Shown: piece by piece, positions 1 to 12,518 of the stretch
How positions within the stretch are numbered: position 1 is the stretch's first letter
How the letters are laid out: the number at the start of each line of letters is the position of its first letter
Origin: Glandiceps talaboti
Taxonomy: Eukaryota; Hemichordata; Enteropneusta; Spengelidae
Length of the DNA: 30,000 nucleotides
Direction of reading: 5' to 3'
Assembly: GCF_964340395.1 (NCBI RefSeq)
Contig: NC_135571.1
Span: 1,878,111-1,908,110 of the forward strand
The notes under the pieces: model-generated
Told to the model about the DNA's origin: nothing
What the model saw: the letters and a program-made list of their open reading frames with translations, nothing else
Databases searched by the model: none
Made by a program: the position numbers and the translations under genes

Positions 1-92
1 CATGATATGATACAATTCAAATCACCAAAACTCATCAACAATTGAACGTAAAACTCCTTCTCGAGGGCCAGTCAATTTGACTCATGTTTAAT

Positions 93-352
93 AGCCAGAC
101 GATAAAATGTAGCAGTGTTAGTAACAATTTTGTTGAGCCAGACGATAAAATGTAGCAATGTTAGTAACAATTTTGTTTAGCCAGACGATAAAATGTAGCA
201 ATGTTAGTAACAATTTTGTTTAGCCAGACGATAAAATGTAGCAGTGTTAGTAAGATTTTTGTTGAGCCAGACGATAAAATGTAGCAGTGTGAGCTTTTTG
301 GCAAGCCAGACGATAAAATGTAGCTAGTGAGATTTTTGGCAAGCCAGACGAT
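93..352. repeat. 43-bp tandem minisatellite
   Basis: Units begin AGCCAGACGAT at 93, 136, 179, 222, 265, 304 and 342. The first five spacings are 43 or 39 bp (43, 43, 43, 43, 39) and the last is 38, because the AACAATTTTGTT segment is shortened in the right-hand units. The left-hand units are nearly identical, so the array looks recent. No gene is visible in it. Confidence 0.9.
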
Positions 353-738
353 GTTTTGTTTCTGTATCAGGTCTCGTGAGTTTTAATTGTATTACACCAT
401 GTTTTATCTTACCTTTTGAGTCAAAAAAGAATGTATCGAAAGTATCAAATCCAGTGGCATTTGTCATGCAAATAACCAACAGGCCCATTAATATGGAAAT
501 ACAAGGTTTACTCATCTTGGTGGCGTATCCTGGAAAACTGCACTATGTAAAAATAGAGAGATAGCTTCAGTGTTCGATGAGTATTTGAATTCCTTTGACC
601 TGAGTAAAATAAGAACAATATCTTCTTAACAATGCATTGACTGACTGCTTGCTTTGACAATACTGGAGTTCATGATATGATGGCTGTATGTACCCATAAC
701 ACAGGAGTAACGCGTTTTCTGTCTGTACCACAATTATT
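353..738. other. Unannotated stretch, no supported gene
   Basis: Only short open frames occur here. One on the minus strand (515 to 324) starts with a hydrophobic stretch resembling a signal peptide, but no splice partner or homologue is recognisable, so it is not called as a gene. No repeat or RNA gene was seen. Confidence 0.4.
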
Positions 739-869
739 TATAGCATCTATATCAAGTGTAAAAGTATACTTTTTCATTTGCTAATTGACCTTATTAGAAA
801 GGTCACATGCTAGGCTTGTCAATAAACCAGTTCAAACAGTATACTTTTACACTTGATATGAATGCTATA
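739..869. repeat. Inverted repeat with ~32-bp arms
   Basis: The left arm at 739-770 and the right arm at 838-869 are reverse complements over about 32 bp with two adjacent mismatches; both contain AGTATACTTTTACACTTGAT or its complement. The spacer is 67 bp. This could fold as a long hairpin, or be the remnant of a small foldback or MITE-like element. Confidence 0.75.
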
Positions 870-959
870 AATGAGTGTAGCACATGGAGAAAGTGGTTTA
901 CTTCAGTGTTACTGGTTGTAATATGAATGCTATAAATGGGTGTAGCACATAGAGAAATA
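856..959. repeat. 65-bp direct repeat, two copies
   Basis: The segment starting ATATGAATGCTATAAATG at 856 recurs at 921 with two substitutions over about 38 bp (period 65). The first copy overlaps the right arm of the neighbouring inverted repeat, so the two structures share history. Confidence 0.7.
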
Positions 960-1138
960 TGACGGGTTGGTTGTTTTTGTGTAATATTTGATACGTTCAT
1001 AAGATAAGCGCTGATACACAGTAAGATGTAATTAATGACGTCGTTAACCTCTGCCACATGATTTTTAGCGCCAAATCAATCATTTTTACAATTTTTTGAT
1101 ATCATGTAAATGTTTAATGTGAAAACATTTTTATTAGA

Positions 1139-1290
1139 GGTTGTATACAGTTGTTACATTATGTTGTATACAGTTGTTACATTATGTTGTATACAGTTGT
1201 TACATTATGTTGTATACAGTTGTTACATTATGTTGTATACAGTTGTTACATTATGTTGTATACAGTTGTTACATTATGTTGTATACGGCT
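1139..1290. repeat. 23-bp tandem minisatellite
   Basis: The unit TTGTATACAGTTGTTACATT plus ATG starts at 1141, 1164, 1187, 1210, 1233 and 1256, with a degenerate seventh copy at 1279. Copies are essentially identical. Each unit contains the palindrome GTATAC. The open frame across it is only a by-product of the repeat. Confidence 0.92.
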
Positions 1291-1464
1291 GTGTTTGATA
1301 ATAAACTAGTATCTGAATAAAAACAACTATGAAACGACAGCCATCATTTATCACATTAATACCAATAGTTATAATGTTATTTTTAAAATGTGGTGGTAAG
1401 ATAAGACTGATGATAGTACATGCGGTGTATTGTCATCTGATCCGTTTGCAAATTAGCCAGGATT

Positions 1465-1474
1465 AATCTGTCTA

Positions 1475-1505
<31 letters not shown>

Positions 1506-1558
1506 GCCTGTGTCTGTCTGTCTGTCTCTGTGTGTATATGTCTGTCTGCCTGCCTGCC

Positions 1559-1589
<31 letters not shown>

Positions 1590-1934
1590 ATGTCTGTCTG
1601 CCTGCCTGTCTGTACGTCTGTACGTACGTACGTACGTATGTATGTATGTATGTATGTATGTATGTATGTATGTATGTATGTATGTATGTATGTATGTATG
1701 TATGTTTGTATGTTTGTATGTATGTATGTATGTATGTATGTATGTGTGTGTGTGTGTGTGTGTATGTATGTGTGTATGTATGTATGTATGTATGTATGTA
1801 TGTGTATGTATGTATGGACATGTATGTATGTATGTATGTATGTATGTATGTATGTATGTATGTATGTATGTATGTATGTATGTCTCTGTCTGTCTGTCTG
1901 GCTGTCTGGCTGTCTGTCTGTCTGTTTCTTTCTC
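1465..1934. repeat. Compound TCTG/TATG microsatellite
   Basis: TCTG repeats with interspersed GCCTG give way to a short TACG block, then a long TATG run with an embedded TG run, and end again in TCTG. Because the period is 4 and stop codons are rare, long open frames appear in several frames on both strands; they carry no protein signal. Confidence 0.95.
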
Positions 1935-2782
<848 letters not shown>

Positions 2783-2822
2783 AAGAGCATTGCCATCATC
2801 ATCATCATCACCACCACCACCA

Positions 2823-3370
2823 TTTTACAACATCCATAAATTCATGGACACGAAGAGAATCCTCTAAATACACAGTATTTCCATATCAAATATCACTAAT
2901 CATATACATACATATTTTATGATTGATTTTGTTGTCCCAATATACGTGTACAAATAAAAAAATACAATAATAAAAACCCATGATTATTAATTATTCTTAT
3001 TAAGATTAAGATTCGAAATTAAAAGAAGCAAAACTATGATAATTATGAATAAATTGTTTGACATACTCACCAGTCGAAACTTCTAACGTGTTGTGATTCA
3101 AAGCTACCCCAGCCACGTAAACAATACTACGCGGTAGGCAAAATATACTATATGATTGATAATCAAGGCAGCTGTTGTTATATATCAACATTTTTTTTTG
3201 ACAAAATCAACTAATAGTAATCTTATTATGATTATATTTATAATCATTAGATTTATTCCCGAGTAGAATACGTTGCTGTGGTGTTTTTGTTTTGTTATTG
3301 AACTCAGTGACCGGATGATAACTTTTTCACATCAATCAAAGTAAATAGCACACGCTTATTTGCAGTGTTA
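2823..3370. other. Unannotated stretch, no supported gene
   Basis: AT-rich intergenic sequence. A minus-strand open frame around 3191-3006 ends in a good donor-like GTGAGT (reading leftwards at about 3069-3064), but only some 20 residues would be coding and no family can be named. Confidence 0.35.
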
Positions 3371-3724
3371 TGTGTATTGTATTGTATTGTATTGTATTGT
3401 ATTGTATTGTATTGTATTGTATTGTATTGTATTGTATTGTATTGTATTGTATTGTATTGTATTGTATTGCATTGCATTGCATTGCATTGCATTGTATTGT
3501 GTTGCGTTGCGTTGCGTTGCGTTGCGCTGGGTGGTGCGGTGCGGTGCGGTGCGGTGTGGTGTAGTGCGGGGAGGTGCGTGGCGTGGTGCGGTGAGTGTGG
3601 CGTTAACGTTACGTTGTGTTGTGTTGTGTTGTGTTGTGTTGTGCTGTGCTGTGCTGTGCTGTGCTGTGCTGTGCTGTGTTGTGTTGTGTTGTGTTGTGTT
3701 GTGTTGTGTTGTGTTGTGTTGTTT
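3370..3724. repeat. Pentanucleotide microsatellite in homogeneous blocks
   Basis: A run of pentamers whose consensus changes in blocks: TATTG (about 3372-3466), CATTG (to about 3493), CGTTG (to about 3525), a GC-rich GGTGC-like part with imperfections (to about 3610), then TGTTG, TGCTG and TGTTG again to 3724. Stepwise single-base changes relate neighbouring blocks. Open frames on both strands are repeat artefacts. Confidence 0.95.
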
Positions 3725-4125
3725 CTTGTATGTGATATAGCTCTGGTCATATCAAAATTACTTTCTGCTATATCTTGCTTTTGTCGATATCAAACCATTT
3801 TCAGTAACTTTCCTGGCATTACACTCACATGTGAACTTTGAACGTCCATTAGACGTATTGAGATATACTTGATATGGCCTTTAATAGTGATGTGTTGAGA
3901 CAAAGTAGATAGATAAACTAAGCGTCTTTAGTGATCTTAAGATTACAACAAAGTCACGTGACATTAAACGATGCCAGGGCCACTGGCTTGATTCACCATA
4001 CCAAAGAAGAGAAGGGGTTAACTGTTAAACCCGCACTAGCTGCAACATTTTTTTCATCAAATAAACAACGATATATTCAATAGAAATTGATCATTTACTT
4101 ATAAAAAGATATTGTTGCTGCTAAT
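3725..4125. other. Unannotated stretch, no supported gene
   Basis: AT-rich sequence with an E-box palindrome (CACGTG at about 3956). No coding exon or repeat was recognised. Confidence 0.35.
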
Positions 4126-4572
4126 TAGTGGTCAATATTATCCGTAGGCAGTGTTTAAATCTTGAGCAAAAGCTTGGTTTTGATTCTGTCACTATGTTAA
4201 AACTATAACTGTAATTAACTGCAGTATAGTTGTTTCGATCAGACAACCACAATATATATTCACTGAAAATTCATACAATGCCAATAATTAGACATTGTGT
4301 ATGCACATCAGTGGTTGATATTATCCATGAGTAGTAAAGAAAGAGGCCGTTGAGGGCGCTGATTTTACATCTTGTCAACTGTGTTAAAATTATACTAGTT
4401 GTGACTGGACTATCATTGTTCAATCAGACAACCATATTATATTCACTGAAAATTGCTCGGATACCAATAATTAGACACTGTACATGTTAATCAGTGGTCG
4501 ATATTACCCATAGATAGTACAGAAACAGGTTGAAATCGTGATCACCGTTGAGGGCGCTGATTTTTGGTTGCG
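4126..4572 (+). repeat. Diverged ~183-bp tandem repeat, about 2.4 copies
   Basis: GTGGTCAATATTA at about 4130 recurs in diverged form at about 4311 and 4495, and TTCACTGAAAATT at 4259 recurs at 4442, giving a period of 181-184 bp. Shared landmarks in order are a TCAGACAACCA block, TTCACTGAAAATT, CCAATAATTAGACA and GTTGAGGGCGCTGATTTT. A related copy lies inverted near 6870-7040, so this is a dispersed family. Confidence 0.75.
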
Positions 4573-6865
4573 GACCCAAGAATCAACTTGATTTGATTTT
4601 ATTTGTCGTGTATACTGCTACAAAAATATGTCTATCCGCTGGTGATGCAGTGCTGTTCAGGGTGTACGATATTGCGTGTAATTTATTTATTTTTATAAGT
4701 ATCTATGAATAATCAATTGGTATTGTATTTGACATTGACTGGCAATGAATTTCATCTCATATCATTGTTTTTCCACAGTGGGTGAAAATTTCACCCAACA
4801 TTTGTCAACATCCGGGTCATTTTCAAATTTGCCAAGTCATGGATCTCAACCTGAAAAGTGTTTACTGTATTAGCCGTCATAGCGTTGTAAACTATGCCTT
4901 GCATGTATAATTGGTAACATACTAAAGCATTGTAATACAGACCAATGGTCAATTATGGTAATTAAGGTCAAAGGTTAAGTAAGGCAATTAGGAGATAAGC
5001 TAACAGATAACATGGTTCATCTAAAATTAGAAATTCGCAATATTTATTCCATAAATACCTGTCTAGTCAGATTAAACGATCGCCGTTATCGTTATCAAAC
5101 ATCGAACAAACGCCGCTAAATATTGAACTTTGTATCTCGTACTTTTACCCCTCCCTAGTGGTCGGTAAAATGTTGAAGTTCACTAGATCTATTAGGTAAA
5201 GATTGACAGACTATAAGCATATAGACGTGTTACCTGTACCATAATACATCACGCATCTCCATATACAACGGCACGTATTCTCACACACACGAGGCGGGAG
5301 GGGGTTGAACGCGCTATCCATCAGGGGGTTGTTGTTACCTGAACGTGCCTTGAGCGACCATTTAAATCCCTCCTATGTTGTCTTTGCTCTATAAAATCAC
5401 TAACAATTAAAGGTGTCTTTCTATCATTTGATGATGAAAATGTTATGTCAAATGTAATAAAGACAAAACAAGCCAAAATGTATCTTATTTGTGATAGTTC
5501 CTATGGCAATCTGGAATGTTGTATATATACACCTACAAGTACTAGTGTGTTTGTTAGTCACTAAGGGATTACAAGCCTGACTAGCTTTGCTATTTTTTTT
5601 ATCCCCTATTGCCATGTATTCTGTAGATGTATCTATTTTGAGGTTAATGTTATTATATTTGATGAATAAAGCATTATTAAATGTAACTATATAACCGACG
5701 TCGTCATCCCACAAGCTTGTCGTCCACACAATGCATCTTGGAACCGGATATTCAACTACAGAGTCGCATCGTGGTCACTGTACGTACGTTGAGATTGGTC
5801 TTCCTGAAAATAACGCCCTCTTCGTTTAATAACAGTGATCTTACACAATTATTCATGTATCACGAGTCATGAATTTTCATGAGCTTATGCAATAATACTG
5901 GTATTTATGCTCGAGGTTTCTTCGTAGGCTTGTACATTACGTTATAAGACCTTTAAACTCAATTTGCAAATTTTCAAGTGAACAAATTATATGCAATTAT
6001 TTGAAAATGTAAAACGTGAGAGTTAAGTACAAGCAAGTCAAATGATCGGTGAAGGTTGGTAATGAAATTTATGAAAACAAAGAACATGAAATATTATGGA
6101 CATAGAGTAAAGGAAGGTCGGTTAAAGAGGCGACTGTAACATACAGACGCTGGTGGCGCTCTAAAAAACTATGCGCGACACTCACACGAAGACAACAGGA
6201 ACATCACAAACAACACTATTTTACAGTGAACCATTTTGTAAACATAATATTCCCCAAATAGTTGCCCTGCATTCACATATACCGCAATGGAGTATTGTGG
6301 TCTTTAAAGGGACACGGTCTGCAACTTGAAAGGTATTTTTTCGTCATTTTTATCCAAATAAAATGTTACTAATATTTTACCCTTCACTGTTACTTGTCTG
6401 AAAACCAGCAGTCACTGGCAAAACTCCTACCGTATAAACTCCTGTAGTACTGGAGTCTAATCTATATATGAATAAAATGACGTAATTTATTCACGTCATT
6501 TTATTTTTTTAATAATATATTCAGTGTAACCAATCGTTATGTAATGATAAATGCACCATGTGAGACTTTTCAACAAATTGATGTGTTATATTTGATACAA
6601 TTGAAAACTCTACCTAGAACGTACGAGACTATTATTAAATGGTCAACAAATTCATCTACTATGCAAATATTATGCAAATATTATGCAAAATAGCAACGTC
6701 ATACTTAAAGGTACACTTCCAGGACATTGTTTGTAACTATTTCGTTAGATGTAATGAATTATTCGTTATATTGCACACCCTGTATAGTATGGAGTCAACT
6801 GTGGGAAAATGCATTTGTGTAGCTGTACACGTAATATGGTGCAATAAATCCAATTAAATTCATTT
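4573..6865. other. Intergenic stretch without a supported gene
   Basis: About 2.3 kb between the two copies of a dispersed repeat. It holds a small hairpin at 4780-4796 (GGGTGAAA arms), a perfect palindrome at 6471-6505, and a triplicated TATGCAAAT-like motif at 6660-6688. A 93-residue minus-strand open frame at 5729-5448 has no recognisable domain and no splice support. Confidence 0.4.
6471..6505. repeat. Perfect 13-bp inverted repeat containing TGACGT
   Basis: AATAAAATGACGT (6471-6483) and ACGTCATTTTATT (6493-6505) are exact reverse complements around a 9-base loop. Each arm contains a CRE-half-like TGACG. The left arm also contains AATAAA on the plus strand and the right arm contains AATAAA on the minus strand, so it could act as a bidirectional poly(A) signal. 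No flanking gene end is visible. Confidence 0.7.
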
Positions 6866-7045
6866 TGAGTCTACACCCTAAAATCAGCGCCCTCAACGGT
6901 GATCATGATTTTGACCTAACTGCACTTCTTATAAATAAAATTGACAACTAATTAACATGTACAATGTAATTATTAGAATTTTAAAAAATTTAGTTAATAG
7001 AGTGTTGGTTGTCTGATCAGAAAAGTAAAACTCCAGTTACAGCTA
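6866..7045 (-). repeat. Inverted copy of the ~183-bp dispersed repeat
   Basis: Read on the minus strand this gives, in order, CTGATCAGACAACCAACAC, CTAATAATTACA, GTACATGTTAATTAG and GATCACCGTTGAGGGCGCTG, the same landmarks and order as the plus-strand copy ending near 4570. It ends about 250 bp upstream of the esterase start codon. Confidence 0.7.
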
Positions 7046-7299
7046 GTGTGAAGCCTTAAAGCGTCCGGCTGAATCACACATTAAACTACGTCTTGATGTA
7101 GAATACACTGACACGATTTACACTGACGTTTATTGAGATAAATTGAAATACATTCTGGGCGGTACAAATTACCGTTTTCCACTTTGCTCCCGTTTACAGA
7201 TAAATTGTTATCTATCGAATGATACTGGCGTGTGATGTCAACGCACTTCAAAAACCAGAACAGTGCTGTTCTGAAGTTTGGACTGGACGGCGTGGCACA

Positions 7300-10200
7300 A
7301 TGAAACTCTCCGTTGTTTTCCTGGCTCTTGCCTTGTTAGGTTTTGCCCACAGCGACCCTACAGCCGAAACACCATTAGGAGATATCCTTGGCATCTACGC
7401 CCCAGGTGAATTGGATGTAACATATTTTCGTGGTATACGGTATGGCCAGGCACCTGTTGGAGATCAACGATTCAAAGCCCCTTTGAGTGTCACTCCATGG
7501 GCTCCTGCGGTCTACGACGCTACGGAATTCGGACCATCTTGTCCGCAGAACATTTCAAGCTTTCCTGACTGGATGAAGATGGCACTTCCTAACGAAGACG
7601 TGGATGAAGATTGTTTATTCTTGAACGTCTACGTACCATCAAAGACAATACCACCACCAGAGAAGTACCCAGTTATGGTGTTTATCCACGGTGGTGGGTT
7701 TTCTTTCGGGCAAGGAATGCTCTACGAGAGCACAACCCTGTCTGGTTTATTCGACGTAGTAGTGGTAACGATCAACTATCGTCTCGGTGCTTTTGGGTTT
7801 ATAAGTACAGGCGACGAGCATTCCCCGGGTAATTATGGACTTCACGATCAAATCCTGGCTCTGAATTGGGTCCAGGAAAATATTGCCGCGTTTGGAGGTG
7901 ATACTGAGCTTGTGACAATATTTGGTGAATCCGCTGGAGGAATTAGTACTAGTATTCTGGCAAATTCACCAAAAGCTGGTGGTTTCCATCGTTTTATTTC
8001 GCAGAGTGGTGTCGCCCATCCAGGACTCATCATACCAACCGAAAGAGCCACGGAGTTTGCCTACAACATTGGTTACAACGCCGGCTGCAACACGACCGAG
8101 AATCCAGACTTGACCGACCATGCTTTATTGATGGACTGTCTTCGTGGACTTACATCTAATGAACTGTATGAAGCTACGGGTAACATGATCTTAGCGCCTG
8201 TTGAAGATGGCGATATAATCCCAAGTCTTGCAGAATTGATGGAATCTGGCAAAATGCAAGATTATGACTTCATGGCGGGTACACTCAGTTGGGAGGCAGC
8301 CATCGTAACTACTGCGGTTCCGGGGTTGGATGATGGTGAAATGGCTCGACCATTATTCAATGCTTTGGTCAGGGCTGAAGTACAAATTATGTACGATGAA
8401 AACCACGACCAAATTGGCGATGCTGCCATCTACCAATACACGGACTGGTACAACGAAGACGATAACGCTATCCGATTGAGCAACTATCGACATTTCTTCA
8501 ATGATATGACCTTTCTGGCACCAACGGTACACCTTCTACGAGAGCACGCTCAGCGGGGAATTTTACCTCCACAACCTACGAGTTTGACGTATCATTACTA
8601 CTTTGACTATTGTCCAAGTTTTTACCAGGGACCAGACTACGTGGATGGAGCAGAACATGCCATTGAACTCGTCTTTGTCTTTGGTCACCTACTTACTGGA
8701 CATTTCGCACCATTCGTCAACATGACGTTCCCTCAAAATGAACTGGATTTGGCTTTCAACATGGCGACGTACTGGACAAACTTTGCCAAAACAGGGTAAG
8801 AAATGCATTTTTATTATATAGCCTCAGACCACTGAGAAAAGAATCATTCTCTAGTGGTTAGTTATAGTATACGACAGTGGCAACCGATGTTTCGGCTTAA
8901 TACATTGACACAAAGTGAAACTATTGTTGCGACATCTTGATATAAGCATGGAAGTACACCCCCTCCCCCCGGGCCCGCGCACGCGTATATCCCACACTTC
9001 AATATACCGTGCACAAGCCAAGTTGAACAAAAAACATGGAATATATATTCTGTTGTTCTGCGTCACGACAACGTGTGTCTATGTCATGACAACACGTATA
9101 GACTACGTCATTAGTTCTGCTGTGTTCGAAATATGATTCCAAACATTCAAAATTACCCGGGCCCATTTTTTCTTTGATATTACTGGCGCTGGTGTTATGT
9201 TATTGTTCTTCTCAAATATTATTCTCCATTCAGCCAGAAATGCTTGTGACCTAAGGGGTGTCGATACTCGTCTAGTGACTCGTAGTGACAAAAGCCCCTC
9301 AGGTCAATCGTATTTTCCTTGGCTGAACGACGAAACATATTGGGGAATAACATCTAAATAGCTAGCTCTTGTATGTTTCGATAACTTGTCGCCACCTGAG
9401 TAAAGAACTTGCCGAGCCAGGTCGGGGTACGGTTCTAGTCACGTGACATACCACAATGAAGGATGCGTTGTCTGCCAATTAAATCGCTACTGTAACACAG
9501 ACACGTGACTATAGATACATGATAAAATCATAAACGTTAACGTTAGTCATCATTTTGATAAGCACGGATCTATAGCGGCTCAACGGTCCTTATTTCCTCA
9601 ACTCCCGGAGGAGCATACCATCAATATCAGCCTCTTTCAGTTCATAAGATTAAAGCATTCACATTGCAACCTCTATCCTACCAGGTCCCCAATTATACAG
9701 CTGGGTTGACCGAGGCACAATTGTGGTTCAAATCGTGCCCATAGATTTTAGCCATTCAGAACAAACGGTAGCGACGGCTCGAACCTCCAACCTGCAGATT
9801 CAAAGCCGGCCACTCTAACCATTCACCCATCGTGACTCCACAAATTAATACCCCAATACATGATACGGCATAGTTTGCTATGTCAATACCTAATCATGGG
9901 CTGCAATAGATTGCTTGCTTCCCATGGAGTTATTTTTAGAGAAATTGTATGGTGTACTTGTGCCGATATAGGTCTGCCAAGTATAATAATTGTATCCTGT
10001 TATGATTACATCAGCCGTCATAACTAGCCCTTTCTACTTATCTACCATTATAGCCCTTTATGCTTATAACTATGTAATATACTATAATTATAGTTAAAAT
10101 GATGTTGGCTTTGTGTTTCACTCATTGGACATTACGTTTTTGACACAGAGCTAGACATATTTCAACTCTAGACTAACAATAACAGAGACACAATAAACAC

Positions 10201-10965
10201 AACAGGATCCTTGCCCAATCACATTGAAAACTGATAAGTATTGCTATTCTTTCACAGTGCAGTAAAAACAGGCTTCTAATGAAAACATTACACAATGTCA
10301 TGGACTTGATGATTTTAATGGCTGCAATTGTTTATTTTCTAACTGATAATCAACATTTCAACTTAACTAATTCTACATCCCCACTGTGCACGGCGCCTAT
10401 GTAATGGTTTCTTTTGCATTATAAGTTGTGTGAGGGTGTGTAATAAATGTCATGTCACTTGAGTGAAACACCAAGCCTACACCAGTTTAGCTGTATGGTG
10501 TTAACCGATTTGTGCTATTGCAGTTGAACAAAAACAATGTGCACGGGGTATTGACATTTTTTTCTTCTTTTTTTTAGCGATCCAAACAAACCAAATACAC
10601 CTCCTCTCGAATGGCCAGCTTTTGACAACGATGACCAGAAATTCATCGAGTTCACCGTCGACATGACCACAGAACACATTAGTGGTGAAAACTTCAGAGC
10701 TGACGACGTAGCGTTTTGGCTTGAGTACGCAACGGGTTTGCATACTGACATATGCCCTGCCGAGGAAATTAATGAAGTACCCGATCGTCCATCAATGACA
10801 TTTGCAAATCTGAGCGATGAGGAGGCTACGACGGCCATTTACACCCTCTTTATTGCTTCACTGTGTTTGCTGGCCACTGTTATCTTCCTCATTGTTGCCT
10901 TGGTGGTGGTTGTCAGGAGAAACCGCAACCGTGGCAGCGACCAGGTTCCACTGAATCCCTATTAG
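7300..10965 (+). CDS. Type-B carboxylesterase/cholinesterase-family, membrane-anchored
   Basis: Alpha/beta-hydrolase of the carboxylesterase type-B family; the substrate cannot be told. Exon 1 is 7300-8795 and exon 2 is 10578-10965, joined in phase 2 across GTAAGA and a T-rich TTTAG acceptor, giving 627 residues. ATG at 7300 was chosen because a signal peptide follows at once (MKLSVVFLALALLGFAHS); an in-frame ATG at 7219 only adds 27 polar residues. Visible landmarks: Cys81-Cys105 loop, EDCLFLNVYVP, oxyanion HGGG (His130), nucleophile GESAGG (Ser211), Glu332 in LSWEAA, His453 in GAEHAIELVFVFG, then TGDPN near the exon junction. The serine-glutamate-histidine triad is complete, so it should be catalytically active, unlike neuroligins. 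N-glycosylation sequons include NIS at residue 84. Near the C-terminus about 25 hydrophobic residues (586-611) are followed by RRNRNRG, indicating a type-I membrane protein with a short cytoplasmic tail and an outward-facing enzyme domain. No break is seen. Confidence 0.93.
8796..10577 (+). other. Intron of the esterase gene
   Basis: The intron runs from GTAAGA to CTTTTTTTTAG. It contains a GC-rich patch with a C/G run (about 8957-8986), E-box CACGTG sites near 9437 and 9501, and a minus-strand tRNA-derived SINE near 9600-9845. No exon in the intron is supported. Confidence 0.85.
9600..9845 (-). mobile_element. tRNA-derived SINE (minus strand)
   Basis: On the minus strand, starting near 9840, the sequence carries an A-box-like TGGTTAGAGTGGC (complement of about 9809-9821) and a B-box GGTTCGAGCC (complement of 9776-9785), spaced as in a tRNA-like RNA polymerase III promoter. 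Downstream comes a CCAGCTGTATAATTGGGGAC body with CCTGGTAGGAT, a combination I know from tRNA-related SINEs of marine invertebrates. The 3' boundary is approximate and no target-site duplication was established. It is unlikely to be a working tRNA gene because no clear acceptor stem closes it. Confidence 0.6.
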
Positions 10966-11335
10966 TAGTCTTACCAGCTCAGCTGAGAAGTGTTACCTGA
11001 ATTTCCATGTGTTTGAATTTTCAAGCTGGATTTTCACCTAATACATTATGCATTGAATGAATGAATAAATGAAAAACAAATCACCATTCACAATGTCAAA
11101 GATTATCGCTCTACTTAAATATAAGGTGATGAGGGCTGATTAATAACAAAAAAATAATGAAAACATCAATCAATTCCCACTGACGTTTCAGGTCTGTGAC
11201 GATAAGATATCTTCGAGTCGCAAAACATCAAGAACAGCTCTTACGTTCATTTATCCGGTCGCCCTCACGTTCCCATTTTCTGTGTTCCTGTCTTTCGCTC
11301 TTTGTCTCTCACTCTCGCCCTGTCTGTCTCCTTCT
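10966..11335 (+). other. Esterase 3' UTR and downstream spacer
   Basis: The stop codon TAG at 10963-10965 is followed by a likely untranslated region with AATAAA at 11064-11069, about 100 bases downstream. The rest to the microsatellite shows no further gene. Confidence 0.5.
11064..11069 (+). terminator. Candidate poly(A) signal of the esterase gene
   Basis: Canonical AATAAA about 100 bases after the stop codon. A weaker overlapping context (ATGAATGAATAAATGAA) makes the exact cleavage site uncertain. Confidence 0.5.
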
Positions 11336-11336
11336 T

Positions 11337-12149
<813 letters not shown>

Positions 12150-12150
<1 letters not shown>

Positions 12151-12420
12151 CTCGTATAGCGAGAGACAGCGCGAGACTATGAAACGTGAATCATGATTAC
12201 GTGTTCCGCCATTTTGTTTGTCTCCCCGAAGGCGCGTATTGTGCGATCGGAATTCGCTCGTATTTGTGGACTATATGTATTTTTATGCAGTAATGTGTAT
12301 TCGGATATTAATCGGGAATGTTCGGTGATCGTTTTGTACTTCGGAAAGGTTGCTGGATGGTTTGAATCGCGTGTAACATCGCCGTTTTCGTGTGTTGAAT
12401 TTGTCCTTCCAGTTTAAGGC
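12150..12420 (+). promoter_or_regulatory. CpG-rich block with YY1-like motif, possible promoter or first exon
   Basis: CpG dinucleotides are far more frequent here than in the surrounding AT-rich DNA (for example in CAGCGCGAGAC, AAGGCGCGTATTGTGCGATCGG). CCGCCATTTTGT at about 12208 matches the known YY1 core (GCCGCCAT). A 74-codon open frame (12193-12417) lies inside, and AATAAA follows at 12471, so it might instead be a short transcript or a processed remnant. It lies 1.7 kb upstream of the first RAG1-like coding sequence and could be its promoter; this is inference from position only. Confidence 0.3.
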
Positions 12421-12518
12421 AAGTAACGATTTTTCATGTTGACCTTGTATTTTCGAATGTAGATTTTCGAAATAAAACAATTTTTTTATTTAATGAAACT
12501 AAATTATCTGTGTTTTTA

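Noticed and set aside
324-515. Minus-strand frame starting with a signal-peptide-like stretch
   Set aside because: It has a hydrophobic start but no recognisable domain, no clear donor site and overlaps the edge of the 43-bp repeat; a real first exon cannot be shown.
3064-3191. Possible short minus-strand exon ending in a GTGAGT donor
   Set aside because: Only about 20 residues would be coding, the acceptor is weak, and no second exon is seen.
5448-5729. 93-codon minus-strand frame
   Set aside because: No domain or homologue recognised, AT-rich composition, no splice or start context.
7219-7299. Upstream ATG of the esterase as the start
   Set aside because: It would put 27 polar residues before a good signal peptide; the ATG at 7300 fits secretion better.
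9774-9845. A functional tRNA gene on the minus strand
   Set aside because: A- and B-box-like motifs are present, but an acceptor stem and closed cloverleaf are not; the following SINE body explains it.
10253-10259. CACAGTG heptamers like a recombination signal (also at 4774)
   Set aside because: No nonamer at 12- or 23-base spacing; a 7-base match is expected by chance and none brackets the RAG1-like gene.
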